Source: Leptidea sinapis
Lineage: Eukaryota; Arthropoda; Insecta; Lepidoptera; Pieridae
Assembly: GCF_905404315.1 (NCBI RefSeq)
Contig: NC_066296.1
Location: 11,284,001-11,348,000, forward strand
Direction: 5' to 3'
DNA: 64,000 nucleotides
Program-made: the position numbers and the translations under genes
Part shown: positions 1 through 11,000 of the stretch, one piece after another
Numbering within the stretch: position 1 is the stretch's first letter
Layout: the number at the start of each line of letters is the position of its first letter
The notes under the pieces: generated by a model
Seen by the model: the letters and a program-made list of their open reading frames with translations, nothing else
The model's database searches: none
Told to the model about the DNA's origin: nothing

Positions 1-640
1 AATTATAAAATATAAAATATCCTTGGAGGATCGAATCCATGAACAGATATTTTTATATAAAATCATTAATGGGATGTTGGATTGCCCGCAGCTATTGAGC
101 AAGATAAATATTCACATGCCAACTAGAGCACCTCAACTGGCAAAATATAAACCGTTTATACCCGATCGAGCAAACTCTAATCTCGGATTTAACTCCCCAC
201 TGAATAGGCGGTTGCGTCAATACAACACTATAATTTCAAACAAGCGATCAATAGATGTTTTTGGAGATACAGTAGCACAATTTAAGAGAAACCTGACACT
301 CTGATTAGTAAAATGTAATGACCTAATTTTAATAAAAAACGCATTGACAAAATATATTGTACCTATATTGTATTTTAGTGATTATATTGAAGTGACTGCA
401 TTGTAGATTGTAATGATTTGTGGAATTAATTTATCTTTTTATATTATTTTAAGCGTTTTAGCGTTATAGGACTTCAATTTACTTTTATATAATAAAGAAC
501 TAAATTGTTAGTATGTTTATGTGCATGATGTGTTCACCTGTAATTGCAGGAACACGATTTTTGAAATTTATGTTACAATCTTATGAATAATTGTCTTGTG
601 TATTCTGTGTTGGTGGACCTTGAATAAATAAATAAAATAT
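1..640 (+). mobile_element. CR1/Jockey-type LINE, 3-prime end
   Basis: Positions 23-301 encode the last 93 residues of a non-LTR reverse transcriptase protein: IFLYKIINGMLDCPQLLSKI ... SPLNRRLRQYN ... IDVFGDTVAQFKRNL, the usual C-terminal pattern of these elements. A 3-prime UTR follows with a tail of aataaataaataaaa at about 623-638. The element is cut by the window edge. Confidence 0.75.
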
Positions 641-710
641 ATGAGGTATATCCTTATTACTATAATTAGAAGGATCAAAAAATTCACTTTATAGTAAAAT
701 CTGTGATTGT

Positions 711-800
711 AGAGCGGCACTCTATTGTAATTGGCAGGGCGTATCAATTACCATCAGCTGAACGTCATGCTCGTCTCTTCCCTTATTTTCACTAAAAAAA
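711..800 (-). repeat. Family A repeat, short fragment
   Basis: Last 90 bp of the family A consensus (GAGCGGCAC, ggcagggcgtatcaattacc, then a poly-A-like actaaaaaaa). The tail is on the plus strand. Confidence 0.7.
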
Positions 801-1585
801 CTCGTTCAGACACAAGGAATCGTGCGTTCCGTTATCCCAAAATTGTGTTATATATTTAGATTTCAAATTGACGTTTAGAAATCTATTGGCGTGCGTTGAT
901 AACATCAAAATTAGTTCTCTGGACGCTCGCAAGTGGCGCTTCGAATAGGTACAAATAATTTGCTGTTAAACATATGGAACAGCCAGTCCAGTGGTATTTA
1001 AACAGGTCAGTGTATACAGGATATAAGATATATAGGTATACGACAAGATGTAAGGGATCTGAACAGGAAGCGACCACCCACATGTTTTAACTTAATTGTA
1101 TGAAAATATTTTGAATGATATGTCGAAAATAATTCGCCTGTAAAAATTATGTTGATTTTCGACTATATAATAAATAAAGAACTAAAAATTAAAATATGTT
1201 TTTTTACACATTGCACCCTTTTGTTTAAGATTCAAATAACAACTGACAGTATGCAGTCTATGGAATATGCAAACGTTAGATAAGCAATAGGTAGAAGAGG
1301 CATTTCTCCTCATATGTTTCAAAAAATAAACATATTATATGATCATAAAAATCTTTTTTAATTCTATATAGTTGCTATATAGTTTGTAGAATTCTAGTAG
1401 AATTTTAAATGAAGTCTTGACAGATTTTTTCAGACCACCCACTCTTTGATATATTTCATATAAAATCCTTTCCATCTGTTAACAAAGGGAATGTTCGCTC
1501 CTATTCGTATCTTAGACTACAGCTATTTGAAATTTCTGTGACTGTGCAATAGAAAATCACTGAGAGAAGCCATAGTGATAAAATC
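801..1585. other. No recognisable gene
   Basis: AT-rich sequence with only short random ORFs. No repeat family seen elsewhere in the window was recognised. Confidence 0.5.
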
Positions 1586-1587
1586 TT

Positions 1588-1722
1588 GCGGGCGCCAATG
1601 ATTGGCTCTACCCTCATCCAACCTATTCCGGCGATCTTGACCCGATGGTCAGTCCATCTTGTGGAGGGCCTACCAACACTACATCTTCCGGTACGTGATC
1701 AACGACCATCTGTCCGTTTGTA
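1588..1722 (-). mobile_element. RTE-type LINE 3-prime fragment
   Basis: On the minus strand it matches the C-terminal coding end shared by eight fragments in this window (pattern RTGRRSVGRPPTRWTDDLVK ... IAGIRWMRAAQDR). Five-prime truncated and mutated. Confidence 0.65.
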
Positions 1723-1828
1723 TGTATCTTTGTTTGTGTGTATCTTTGAAATTGCAGAACCATGGACGAGTAGGAATTGAGGATTGAACATCAGCGTAGT
1801 ATTTCCCTTTAGAAGAACTAGTCTTATG

Positions 1829-2215
1829 TCAATACGTTTTCCAGGATGTTAAAAGACGATTGAGATAAACCATGTAGTGGTCCATACTTCCAGTATTTGT
1901 TGCATCTTTAGAGCAAAGGTTGACCGTATCGTAGCCTTGAATACCACTATGACCAGGAACCCAGGCAAGAATAACGTGAATATTTTTAAAGTGACGGCGG
2001 TAGGCAAATTCATGTTTGGATTTAAATTGGTTAGTTACAATAGCCTGTAGACTCAACTAGGTAACTCTTAGAATCAGCGAGAATAACAGATATATTTCAT
2101 TTATGGAACTCAATAAAAATCAAAGCTTCCAGGACAGCTATAGATTCGCCAGAGAAAACCGATAACGAAACCCAAAAGAACAGGCAAACAATAGTCAAAA
2201 CAGATTCATGGTCCA
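1829..2215 (-). pseudogene. Degenerate RNase H domain of an I/R1-type LINE
   Basis: Across two frames on the minus strand: GESIAVLEALIFIE, then VILADSKSYLV, then ILAWVPGHSGIQGYDTV and SKDAT. These are the Glu, Asp and His-containing blocks of a retrotransposon RNase H. Stops and a frameshift show decay. Confidence 0.65.
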
Positions 2216-2271
2216 TATTTTAATGACGCCGTCAACATAATTGCATACATCTTAATATATATATTTCTTGT

Positions 2272-2578
2272 GTGCGTGTGTATGTCACTGAACTCCTCTT
2301 AGACGGCTGGACCGATTTTGATGAAACTTTCTGTGTGTATTCAGGTGGATTCGAGGATGGTTTAGATTCACAATTGAACTACCTCCTAAACGGCTGGACT
2401 GAATTTGATGATTTTTTTGTTTGTTGCAGTGAATTTGTGATTGGTTTAGATTCTCAATTCCGTCCATGTTATATAATTCTCCTGCTCATGCATATGTTAG
2501 TGAACTCCGCCTAACGGCTGGACCGATTTTTCAAATTTAAGACGTGTGTACAGGACAACGTCTGTCGGGTCCACTAGT
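2272..2578 (+). mobile_element. Helitron-like element, 3-prime end CTAGT
   Basis: Ends ...acgtctgtcgggtccactagt at 2578. Three internal repeats of cggctggac(c/t)gattttga-type sequence occur at about 2301, 2391 and 2514. The same end occurs inverted at 58560 and in related forms at 19930, 30133 and 59888. Confidence 0.5.
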
Positions 2579-2825
2579 AAAATATAATTTTCATTGTAAT
2601 TAGAATTAAATATTTAATAACAGATGCTCAGTTAATTATTTTAGCTCACTTCGCAATAGTGAATTTCATAATAATTAGGAGGAAACACAAGCCTGTCGCT
2701 CATTACGTCTGTCTGAGCGTCAAGTTGCAACTTTAATTATTCAACACAACTTAAAAGTTTGCTTCACTAAAATTAGGTTGTTTGTAGAACAGCTATTTAA
2801 ATCTCTTGAAAAAATACCTATTTTT

Positions 2826-2962
2826 GGACCACGTACCGGAAGACGTAGTGTTGGTACTCCACCCACAAGATGGACCGACGATCAGGTCATAATCATCAGA
2901 ATACGTTGGATGAGGGTAGAGACGATCATCGTGGAGATCTTTGGCGGATGATGATGGGATAT
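2826..2962 (+). mobile_element. RTE-type LINE 3-prime fragment
   Basis: Contains gaccacgtaccggaagacg ... agatggaccgacgatc ... tacgttggatgagggtag and ends at a gatgatgatggg microsatellite, the typical RTE 3-prime end. Coding sequence is shifted and interrupted. Confidence 0.65.
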
Positions 2963-3283
2963 TTGTGGACATTATAACTAGCAAACAGAATATGTTTTGA
3001 TCATTAATAAGCAAACCAAGGAATTTGGAAAAAAAAAACTTCAAAGGAAAAAAAACCTGCTTCGGCAAGCAGAAGTTAAGTGTTGCTGAGGTTGAACAGC
3101 AGCGTCTTACGGTGATGGTTTCGCCACTGCTTTCAGAGTTGATATTGCGACCGTTAATACCGATAACATGTACCCTAACAATCAAGCAGTTCTGTCACGC
3201 CCATACCAACTCCTTCGAGTAGGTATATATAATTGCGGCGGGACTGAATCGATATTAACAAAGATATAAATTAATATATAAGT

Positions 3284-3592
3284 TCAAATACATTCATACA
3301 TACAATACTTTGTACATTCTCCGTGCCTCTGGGCCCCACGAGCCAAGTGTCTCGACACCAAACGGCACAAAGATGTAAGACTCACTGCGACACACATATT
3401 TGCGACGCTTGCTGTCTTCGGCAATCGAAGTAGCAGCCCCAGCACCAACTGACATAACTTGGAGATGAAAACTAGATCATTTCCTCGTATCCAAGTCACT
3501 AGGGTCATTCCCTCAGGATGCCACTGCGGCGAGTCATACCATTTGGCTCTTAAACAGCTGGTAAATAAGGGTGGCAAATGCCCTGCGGCCAT
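3284..3592 (-). pseudogene. Degenerate LINE protein fragment
   Basis: The minus-strand peptide SPQWHPEGMTLVTWIRGNDL resembles the end of a lepidopteran non-LTR element protein. A second frame gives a Leu-His-Leu-Cys-x-x-Trp-x-x-(Glu/Asp)Thr segment expected further on, so there is a frameshift. Family assignment is from memory and tentative. Confidence 0.45.
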
Positions 3593-3599
3593 CGTTAAA

Positions 3600-3715
3600 T
3601 GACAACAACACTCCTGTGTTTCCTCTAGTGATGCCAGAGACTTTCGGTGGCAGTGATAACTTAATATCAGGCGTCCCCTACGCTCGTTTGACCTGCTAAT
3701 TCAATAAAAAATACC
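3600..3715 (-). mobile_element. Family G LINE 3-prime UTR fragment
   Basis: Inverted, diverged copy of the ggacaaacgagcgtacg ... ggtgttaagtgatcacc sequence seen at 6033 and 20655. Confidence 0.5.
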
Positions 3716-4401
3716 AAACTAAACTTAAAACAAGGACACTGGTGTCACTGCCGGCGACGAACGAGAAGCTAGTAGAGCTAGAAATGAGAAAAGAGCAAGC
3801 GATCGCCACGTGAGTGTACTTCCAGTAGTCTTGTCGCTTGTGTTTGAAAGCGCCATTGCTCGCATATCTGTGTCTTTTCTATTCTAAACGTTCCCCTTTT
3901 TTGATCGAGAAAATAGTTGTTATTCGTTGTCTTGTTGTCGGTGATACAGCGGCCTTCTGGATTGTTGAACATTTACATACAATTTGGAGTTACTGTTTTT
4001 AGGGCTTTTGTAAACGGCGCCGCCGCTGCACTTTTACCTCCCCGCTGCCGTACTGATCGATCTATATATTATATAATTGTTACAGAAGGTTAATAGCCTG
4101 CATTGGTAACTCAAGCATTGTCATATTAACATTAAAAAAAATTAATTGCATTATTTCGCAATTTCGAACCAAGTCTTTGAAGCAATATGTTTATATTTAA
4201 ATTTTAGTTAAAAATTTCTCTATTTTAGGTTTCTCCTAAAGTAATCAAAATTTATAAGTAGTCGTAGTCGAAAATCTCCATTACATTCAAATAAAAAAAA
4301 ATCGAGCGCATTCTATACAACTCTACATTGGACTGAACTAAATGTGAGACGTATTTATCGTCTGTGACAAAATATTGAAAATAACAATTATAAAAAAAAG
4401 A
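3716..4401. other. No recognisable gene
   Basis: Mixed composition, a short unassigned ORF on the minus strand at 3778-3972, otherwise AT-rich. No feature supported. Confidence 0.45.
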
Positions 4402-4620
4402 CTGTTACTTGAGTAACAGCTGTTACTGGTCACTGATAGGAGTATTAAGTAAAAATAGTTTCTTGTCACACCTATTATAGAATAAGGTATAGAGTATTTA
4501 ATATCAACTATGTATTAAATCAACTGTTATTTGAGTAAGTTGCTGTTACTTATTGCTGATAGAAGTTTTTAGTAACAAGTAGTATTTTGTAACAGGTATT
4601 TGTCACTGTTACTTTTTAGT
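4402..4620. repeat. Diverged tandem repeat, period about 122 bp
   Basis: ctgttacttgagtaa at 4402 recurs as ctgttatttgagtaa at 4524, followed in both by actg..gctgatag(g)agt-like sequence and agtaa. The second unit is truncated near 4620. Rich in the pentamer GTTAC and its complement. Confidence 0.5.
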
Positions 4621-5039
4621 CAAAGTCACCGTCATTAGCCATACCTAGTATTGCATTTTGCGTAGTACGTCTCAACTCTAGACTGAACACAATTACGCTG
4701 AAACATACTCTGATGTTGCATCAACGACGCGGTGGGGGTGTTAACTGTGTAGGTGAGGTGGCAACGTCGCGTCTGTTGCGCCGTGCGTGGCAAGAGCGGT
4801 GAAGTCGCACGCACACTCATCAATCAGTAACCATAAATCCGTTTAAAGCCTTCTAAATGGTATTTTGTTTAAAGTTTTTTGTTTATATCTATTTTAACAC
4901 TTTCGCATGCATGCTTCCAATGAAAGGATACATCGCAAGAATTTCAAAATTTAAACGCATCGCGAATTTCTCAAGTACGGACCATTATAGTCAGTTGACT
5001 ATAATGAATCGCACTTAGAACTAGGATTAATAAGATATA
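4621..5039. other. Unassigned, locally GC-richer stretch
   Basis: 4640-4830 is richer in GC than its surroundings and open on the minus strand for 62 codons, with no recognisable protein. The remainder is AT-rich. Confidence 0.3.
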
Positions 5040-5041
5040 AG

Positions 5042-5404
5042 TATATGACGTGGTCGCTATCTATGGGCCTTACGAGAAAGGTCATAGTTGCTCAGAGGGC
5101 TATGCTCGGAATCTCACCCTGCGAGATCGTATCAGGAGATCCGTAGGAGAACCAAAGTCAACGTATAACCCAAATGATTGCGAAACTGATGTGGCAGTGG
5201 GCAGGGCACATAGTTCGACGGACAGATGGAGGTTGGGGCAGTAAAGTCCTTGAATAGCGACCACGGACCATCTGCTTCGATGGTTCGACGATCTGGTCAA
5301 GATCGCCGGAATAGGTTGGGTGAGGGGAGCGCAGGACCGATCGCGGAAATCTTTGGGGGAGGCCTTTGTCCAGCAGTGGACGTCTTCCGGCTGATGATGA
5401 TGAA
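5042..5404 (+). mobile_element. RTE-type LINE 3-prime end, longest copy here
   Basis: Reads from the late reverse-transcriptase region (QLRAMLGISPCEIVSGDP-like, frameshifted) through MWQWAGHIVRRTDGG-like sequence to GEAFVQQWTSSG at the 3-prime end, then gatgatgatgaa. Several indels make it inactive. Confidence 0.7.
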
Positions 5405-5876
5405 GTATATAAGTATCCCAAAATGATAAAGTAAAATAATAACAGGAGGTAACGTTTAAAATCAAACGCGTATTATTTTATATGTTTTATTTAAATATTT
5501 CTATTACATCACATATACTATATCCTTAAGAAATACTGAACAAAACGATAAAATTTACAAATTACAAACCACTACACATCACTACTATCATACTATCTCA
5601 ATAAATTATAATAACTCCATCACATATGGTAACAGATTACATTATTATTTACAAGTTAATTATAAAACAGAACCAGTTATAATCTCACGTTAATTTAATT
5701 GTATATTTTATTGTAAATTCATCAAAAACATTGACTCTAACTACGGCGATAAAATTAGGCAATGGAAAGATATTATTAAAGGTACTCAATTCCTCTATTG
5801 CTTCAAATTTTACTTCACATCTTTTAATGGGGTTTTCACTATCCCAGTATACTCGAAACGAGTGCAGTTAAGATGA
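5405..5876. other. No recognisable gene
   Basis: Very AT-rich sequence (5460-5720 above all). Nothing recognised. Confidence 0.5.
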
Positions 5877-6525
5877 GATCTTTAACCGTACTAAGACTTT
5901 GCTCAGACTTAACTTACGTATAACTTAGCTGAGTAGAAGCTGAGCATAAACTTTTATTTTGTTTTTATATGCATTTGACAGATGAAATTATACCGAGTTA
6001 AGCTAAGACAGCCCAATACAAAAGTCAAGTTTTTTTTAATAGAAAAGGACAAACGAGCGTACGAGTCACCTGGTGTTAAGTGATCACCACATTCTCTTGT
6101 GATGCCAGAGGAAAAACCCAGGAGCATTGCCAGCCTTAAAGGAAGGTGTACGCGCTTTTTTTGAAGGTACCCATGTAGTATCGTCCCGGAAACACCGCAC
6201 AAGGAAGCTCATTCCACAGCTTTGTAGTACCTACGTGGAAGAAAGTTCCTTGAAAACCGATATAGTTCACGTTATATATGATATATGATTGCTTTTTGAT
6301 TAAACGCTTCAAACATATCTGTTGCCTAAGAATTAGATCGGCTCGTAGTAACTCTCCGACTTACGTAGTAGCTACGGACCCTTCAAAACCGCACTGCCAC
6401 ACATCAAACTGGCGGCAGATCCACAAGTTCGCGTTTTATCACACTCAGCTAAGTTTAACGTAAGTAAAGTCTAAGCAAAATCTAAGTAAGCTTTATAGAT
6501 CTTAGCCTTAGACAGTGAAAGCCAC
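5877..6525. mobile_element. Family F MITE interrupted by a LINE
   Basis: Palindromic family F. Left arm 5877-6032 (gactttgctcagacttaac ... acttagctgagt); right part 6416-6525 (aagttcgcgttttatcaca ... gatcttagcctta). Compare the uninterrupted copies at 32068 and 42140. Insertion of the LINE fragment at 6033-6415 splits it, with aagtt on both sides. Confidence 0.6.
6033..6415 (-). mobile_element. Family G LINE 3-prime fragment, nested insertion
   Basis: Starts with poly-T on the plus strand, so its tail is on the minus strand. Contains ggtgttaagtgatcacc and, on the minus strand, remnants of the protein end seen better at 20650-20970. Flanked by aagtt, a probable target duplication. Confidence 0.6.
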
Positions 6526-7111
6526 GGAAGACCTTAATTTTGTGACAAAATGTATTTAAAGTCTACGTTTCCTTACGGATATTATAAATAAAAACATTTT
6601 GAAACTACAGGAATAAAATCAACATGCATTAGATGGCAAAATGCCATACATCCGGAAATTAAAAAAAAAAGTTTCGAAATATTTTTTTTCTTTCCAACGA
6701 ACATATAATTTACAAGTGGTACAAGGTATATAATACATATACCTTCGTCAAATCAAAATACAATCTATATTTAAATAAATAAAATAAATATGAAACGCCT
6801 TATAATAATATAAAGTACGAGCATCTTTATAAAATCATTTTCTTCGATGACGTATTCAATATCTACTGAATTATCAAATCACACGACGCTTATACAAAAT
6901 TCAAAAAATCAGACAGCCTTGAAAATTTCAGTCACTTTAGTTTATCGATTTTGCCTCCAATCGCTCAGCAATAAAAAATGCAATATGACACATTTGTCAC
7001 TGTCAAATATGATGTAATTGTAGTTGTCAATTCTAGTGCTAGGTTTTTATAATTTGCAATCGCATAACATTGCTTATAAAATTACAAAATGATGGTTGAA
7101 TTGGTATCGCC
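6526..7111. other. No recognisable gene
   Basis: AT-rich, homopolymer runs at 6660-6690, nothing recognised. Confidence 0.5.
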
Positions 7112-7311
7112 TAAAGAGGATGTAAACACTACGTAGTAAGAGGCGGGACTGCCTGAGTAAAAATTGAAATTTAGTTTAGTATTAAACGTGCAGTCATTCG
7201 GCATACGTTTTAAATAGTAATTACAATAGACTATCGCCCTTTTTAACAAGATTATAGCCGACATCTGTCAATCTATCAATGACTGCACGTTTCATACAAT
7301 CGAGTGAATCG
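7112..7311. mobile_element. Family E MITE
   Basis: Shares gaggcgggactgcc, aaacgtgcagtcatt and atctgtcaatctatcaatga with copies at 12888-13085 and (inverted) 57086-57350. GTGCAGTCATT and its complement occur near both ends, so the element has inverted termini. Confidence 0.6.
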
Positions 7312-7315
7312 TTTT

Positions 7316-7698
7316 TTTCTCAGAGAGTATCGCTAGACTGGTATCGACTAACAATAACATTATAACGTTCTATTATTCATCGTTGGGACGTCTATAATAG
7401 AGTTTAAGGTGGGTCGATATAATAAAATGGTGTTCATTAAATATAGGCCTTCGAGTTTAAAATAATTTTTCAGCTAAACATGGCCACTAAACTATCTCGG
7501 CATTCTTTGTCTTTAAATTCTAATTTACATCGACGAGTCCGCAGCTATTGACACTTGCGTTTAAGACCATAATAATTAGATTATATCGTCAATATTATAT
7601 GGCCCCCAATTATCTTAAGGCCCTCTATACTCCGGTATAAATTTCTAAATAGGGTATTAGGGCTAACAATTTCAATATCTAATAATATTAATTATGTC
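7316..7698 (-). other. Region just 3-prime of the DAAM stop, probable 3-prime UTR
   Basis: AT-rich, no ORF, no repeat recognised up to the family E element at 7112-7311. It probably holds the 3-prime UTR. I could not fix a polyadenylation site on the minus strand. Confidence 0.35.
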
Positions 7699-8010
7699 TC
7701 AATTCTTTTGCCTTTCTCTAGAGTCCTCTCGACACACCCCGCGCGGCGGTGAGTCGCGTCCTTTATGGCTCGCTTTCGAAGTTTTCCTCGAGCGTTTGAA
7801 CTTGGCTACGTCATCGCCGAACACGTCACCGGTCCTCAGCGCGGATATGAGGTCGTCGAACTCTCCTTTCTGGCCGTTGGTGAGGGTCCCGTCTCGTGAG
7901 GTGTCGCCGTTGGTGTGACCGTTGCAATCGCCGTTCGATTTGCCGAGAGATTTGCCCACTGAGCCCAGGAGACTTGAGCCTTGCTTTCGCTCCATCGTAC
8001 GCTTCTTGAG
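7699..8010 (-). CDS. DAAM: DAAM exon 19 (DAD, C-terminus, stop)
   Basis: 103 codons plus TGA (7701-7699). Reads LKKRTMERKQ, a Gly/Asn/Ser-rich linker, then the diaphanous autoregulatory domain GEFDDLISALRTGDVFG with basic FKRSRK. The tail has an SRER motif near the end, as in vertebrate DAAM. The DAD folds back on the N-terminal DID to keep the formin off; Rho or Dishevelled relieves it. Confidence 0.96.
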   Translation of the reverse strand, partial: LKKRTMERKQGSSLLGSVGKSLGKSNGDCNGHTNGDTSRDGTLTNGQKGEFDDLISALRTGDVFGDDVAKFKRSRKTSKASHKGRDSPPRGVCREDSRERQKN

Positions 8011-11000
8011 CTGGAAGAAAATCAAATTTTATGTGTAAATTAAAAAAATCTAGTAGAAACTTTCATGTGTAATGGTTATAGGATATTTTAATTATATAAG
8101 ATCAAACTATTTTCATTCATTTCACTATAGATCATCTTGTGTTATGGAATATATGCATTCATATCTAAAAAGATCATTTTACCTATATTAAATATATCAG
8201 ATCTAATGAAAGCGCGTACACTTTTCTAAAAGGCCGGCAACGCTTCTGTGATTCCTTTGGTGTTGCAAGAAAATGTGGGTGGCGGTGATCACTTAACACC
8301 CGTACGCTCGTTTATCCTCCTTTCATAATATCACAAATTGACTCCACAATCAAAATAAAAGTACAAACGTCACTTTTACGATAATCTCATCTCTCTTCTA
8401 GGCTGTCGTTGTTATTATCGTTTCAAGTTGTAGTTGTGCTTTTATTTTGATTTTGGAGTCAATTTCTTGAGTATTTATTTTGGTGTATATTAAATAAATA
8501 AACACACGCCAAATATTTTAACATAAATTACATATTCAACAGGATTTTTTTTACTACCAAGTAATCTTAGTCGTTTTATTGATCGTTTATGCCACGGAAC
8601 AGAAAAATCTAGTGGAAGCGGCATGTGGGCGTTAGCCTGTCGCCACTATTGTGTACAAATGTACCTACTCGAGGCTCAAGTGAGACCAGTTGACTGTCAT
8701 GACTGTGAAATCATAGCCGCAATAAAATATATCCAACAAAGGGATTTCCTATCATCGGTTGTCATAATTTTTCGATTTAAATTCAATTATTATTTTTTGT
8801 GTGTTGTGAAAAATATACAATTAAAAATGAACCATAATATTATGACGTATGATTCATTTAGCTTTACGTTTAATCGATGTAACTTATGTTAGAATAATTA
8901 ATGTAAACAATAAAAATATCTTGGTGCATGCATGTACATATCGATATAATTTTATCGAAATAAATTTTATCTTTATAAATTGTATTCAAGGTTTGCTCTT
9001 TTCACTGGTAAATACGTCACATCATGAAGTAGAGGAAATACGTCATAGAATTGTATAACTTAGATCGAAAACCATGAATTCTGGGAATGTTTGCCATCAT
9101 TGTAGCATATGTACATCATATTATATGACTAACAAGATTATTAATACTTCATCAGTAATAGCTTCTCTTTTAATTAATCATTCTTATTGCTTGTTTTGGT
9201 AATTTTCTTTCCGCACGCGCATTACGTATGGAAGCAGTACGGTTTTTAAAATCTCATGTCTTACTCGCCTGGCCCCTTGAGTTTGTATAGAATAACGATG
9301 AATACTTATAAAAAAAAACTATGTTTTATGCGTGTATTGCTTCCCAAGTAAATATATTATTGATTATGTAACTTTCCAAGACTTCTCGTGTATGCTGTCT
9401 TGATTTTATTTGAATTGAGCTAAATATTGTCCATCCTTTTAAATAAAACTATACCTGAGAAAAAACATTGACCTATTATTATTTTAGGGTACTTTATCCG
9501 TAATATACTTTATCAACCCTGAGTACATCATGTCTAGTTTTAACTTAACTTATCGATATGTTTATTCATTTTTGTACAACACTAGGTATTATGACAAAGT
9601 CAAATCTATGGTTTTATAGAGTTCAAATTATTTCAAGTATTTATATGTTATTTTTCTCAATTTAAGAAAAAGTTCTGAGGTTGTCACAATCACTTTTAGA
9701 ATATGAGATTAGTGTAATTGTATTAAGTTCGAATTTGATGTAAATAAATTTGTAGTTATGTTTTTTCGTGGTTGTGAGGCGTATCATAAAGCCGTAAGTG
9801 AGTGTGTATTACATATTTGAAAGATAAATGTGTGTGTTTGGCGTCATCGGTTTCCATAGTAAAATGACATGATGACACTTCTACTAGTTTTTCTGTTCTG
9901 TGGTTTATGTGTAGAAAGTAATGCAAATGGCCTTCTGACAATTAGGGCGAGAAGGGTTGAGTTATTTTTTATTACATTTTATTTATTGGCAAGTTTTGTA
10001 TTATTTATTCAATTTTAAATTGTCATATTGTATTCGTTACGTAATTCTTGAATATGTACATTTTGTATAAATTGTGTAGATTGGTGGGGCAGAGTCTGGC
10101 ATGGTCCTTTGCGTTTAAATTAGTTTTTGATTTTTGACACTTAAAAGCGACATAGCACAGATAATATTTAGTTTTTCAAGGTTTGCACATAATTCATTCA
10201 CACTGACATTGTGAAAAAATCAAAATATATGTCTATAGTTGCGATATATTCGGAGTATTATCGTATCGTTGTTGATATTGCGAGTAGACCTCCAGGGTTG
10301 TTAATTTGGTGCACTAGGTTATTTGAGTGTTTGCATTCCATTCTGGAGCTCAGACAGAAAAGTTTCAAATACAGGCACATTAGATTCCATAACTCCAAAT
10401 AGAACAACATGAGCATACCTCTTGTTCGTGCCTGGTGCGTCGCTCCTCCTCGTCCCTCCTCCTGCGGGCCGCGTCACACTCCGCCCGCGCCTCCGCCAGC
10501 TGCGCCAGGAACGAGTCGAGCGCGCCGAACAACAACTCGGGGGAAGCGTTCGCCTCCTCGCCGAATGCGTGCGCACACGCCTCCAGGCGACTCTTCATAT
10601 CCTGAAAATATATTTTAAATTTCGATGTATTATATCTTTAAACGATCAAATGAAAATAAAAGAGAGAATGACCTGGAAGAGATCCTCGAGCCGCGGTAGG
10701 GCGGATCGCGCACGCAGTTGTCGAACTATAAAATGTATGAAGTCGGAGACAATCACCTGGAAGAGATCCTCGAGCTGCGTGAAGGAGCAGAGCGCGTGCG
10801 CGTGGAAGTCCCTCATGACGGGCAGGAAGGCGTCGTGCGGCGGCGGCTGCAGCGAGGAGTGGTACTCCAGCTCGCGGGCCACCTCGCGCAGGCCGGCCCG
10901 CAGCCCGCCCACGTCGCGCTCCAGCTGCTCCACGCACACCTTGGCAGCCGCGCGCACGTGCGGCACGTCCTCCTCCAGCAGCAGCACGTCCCGGAACTGT

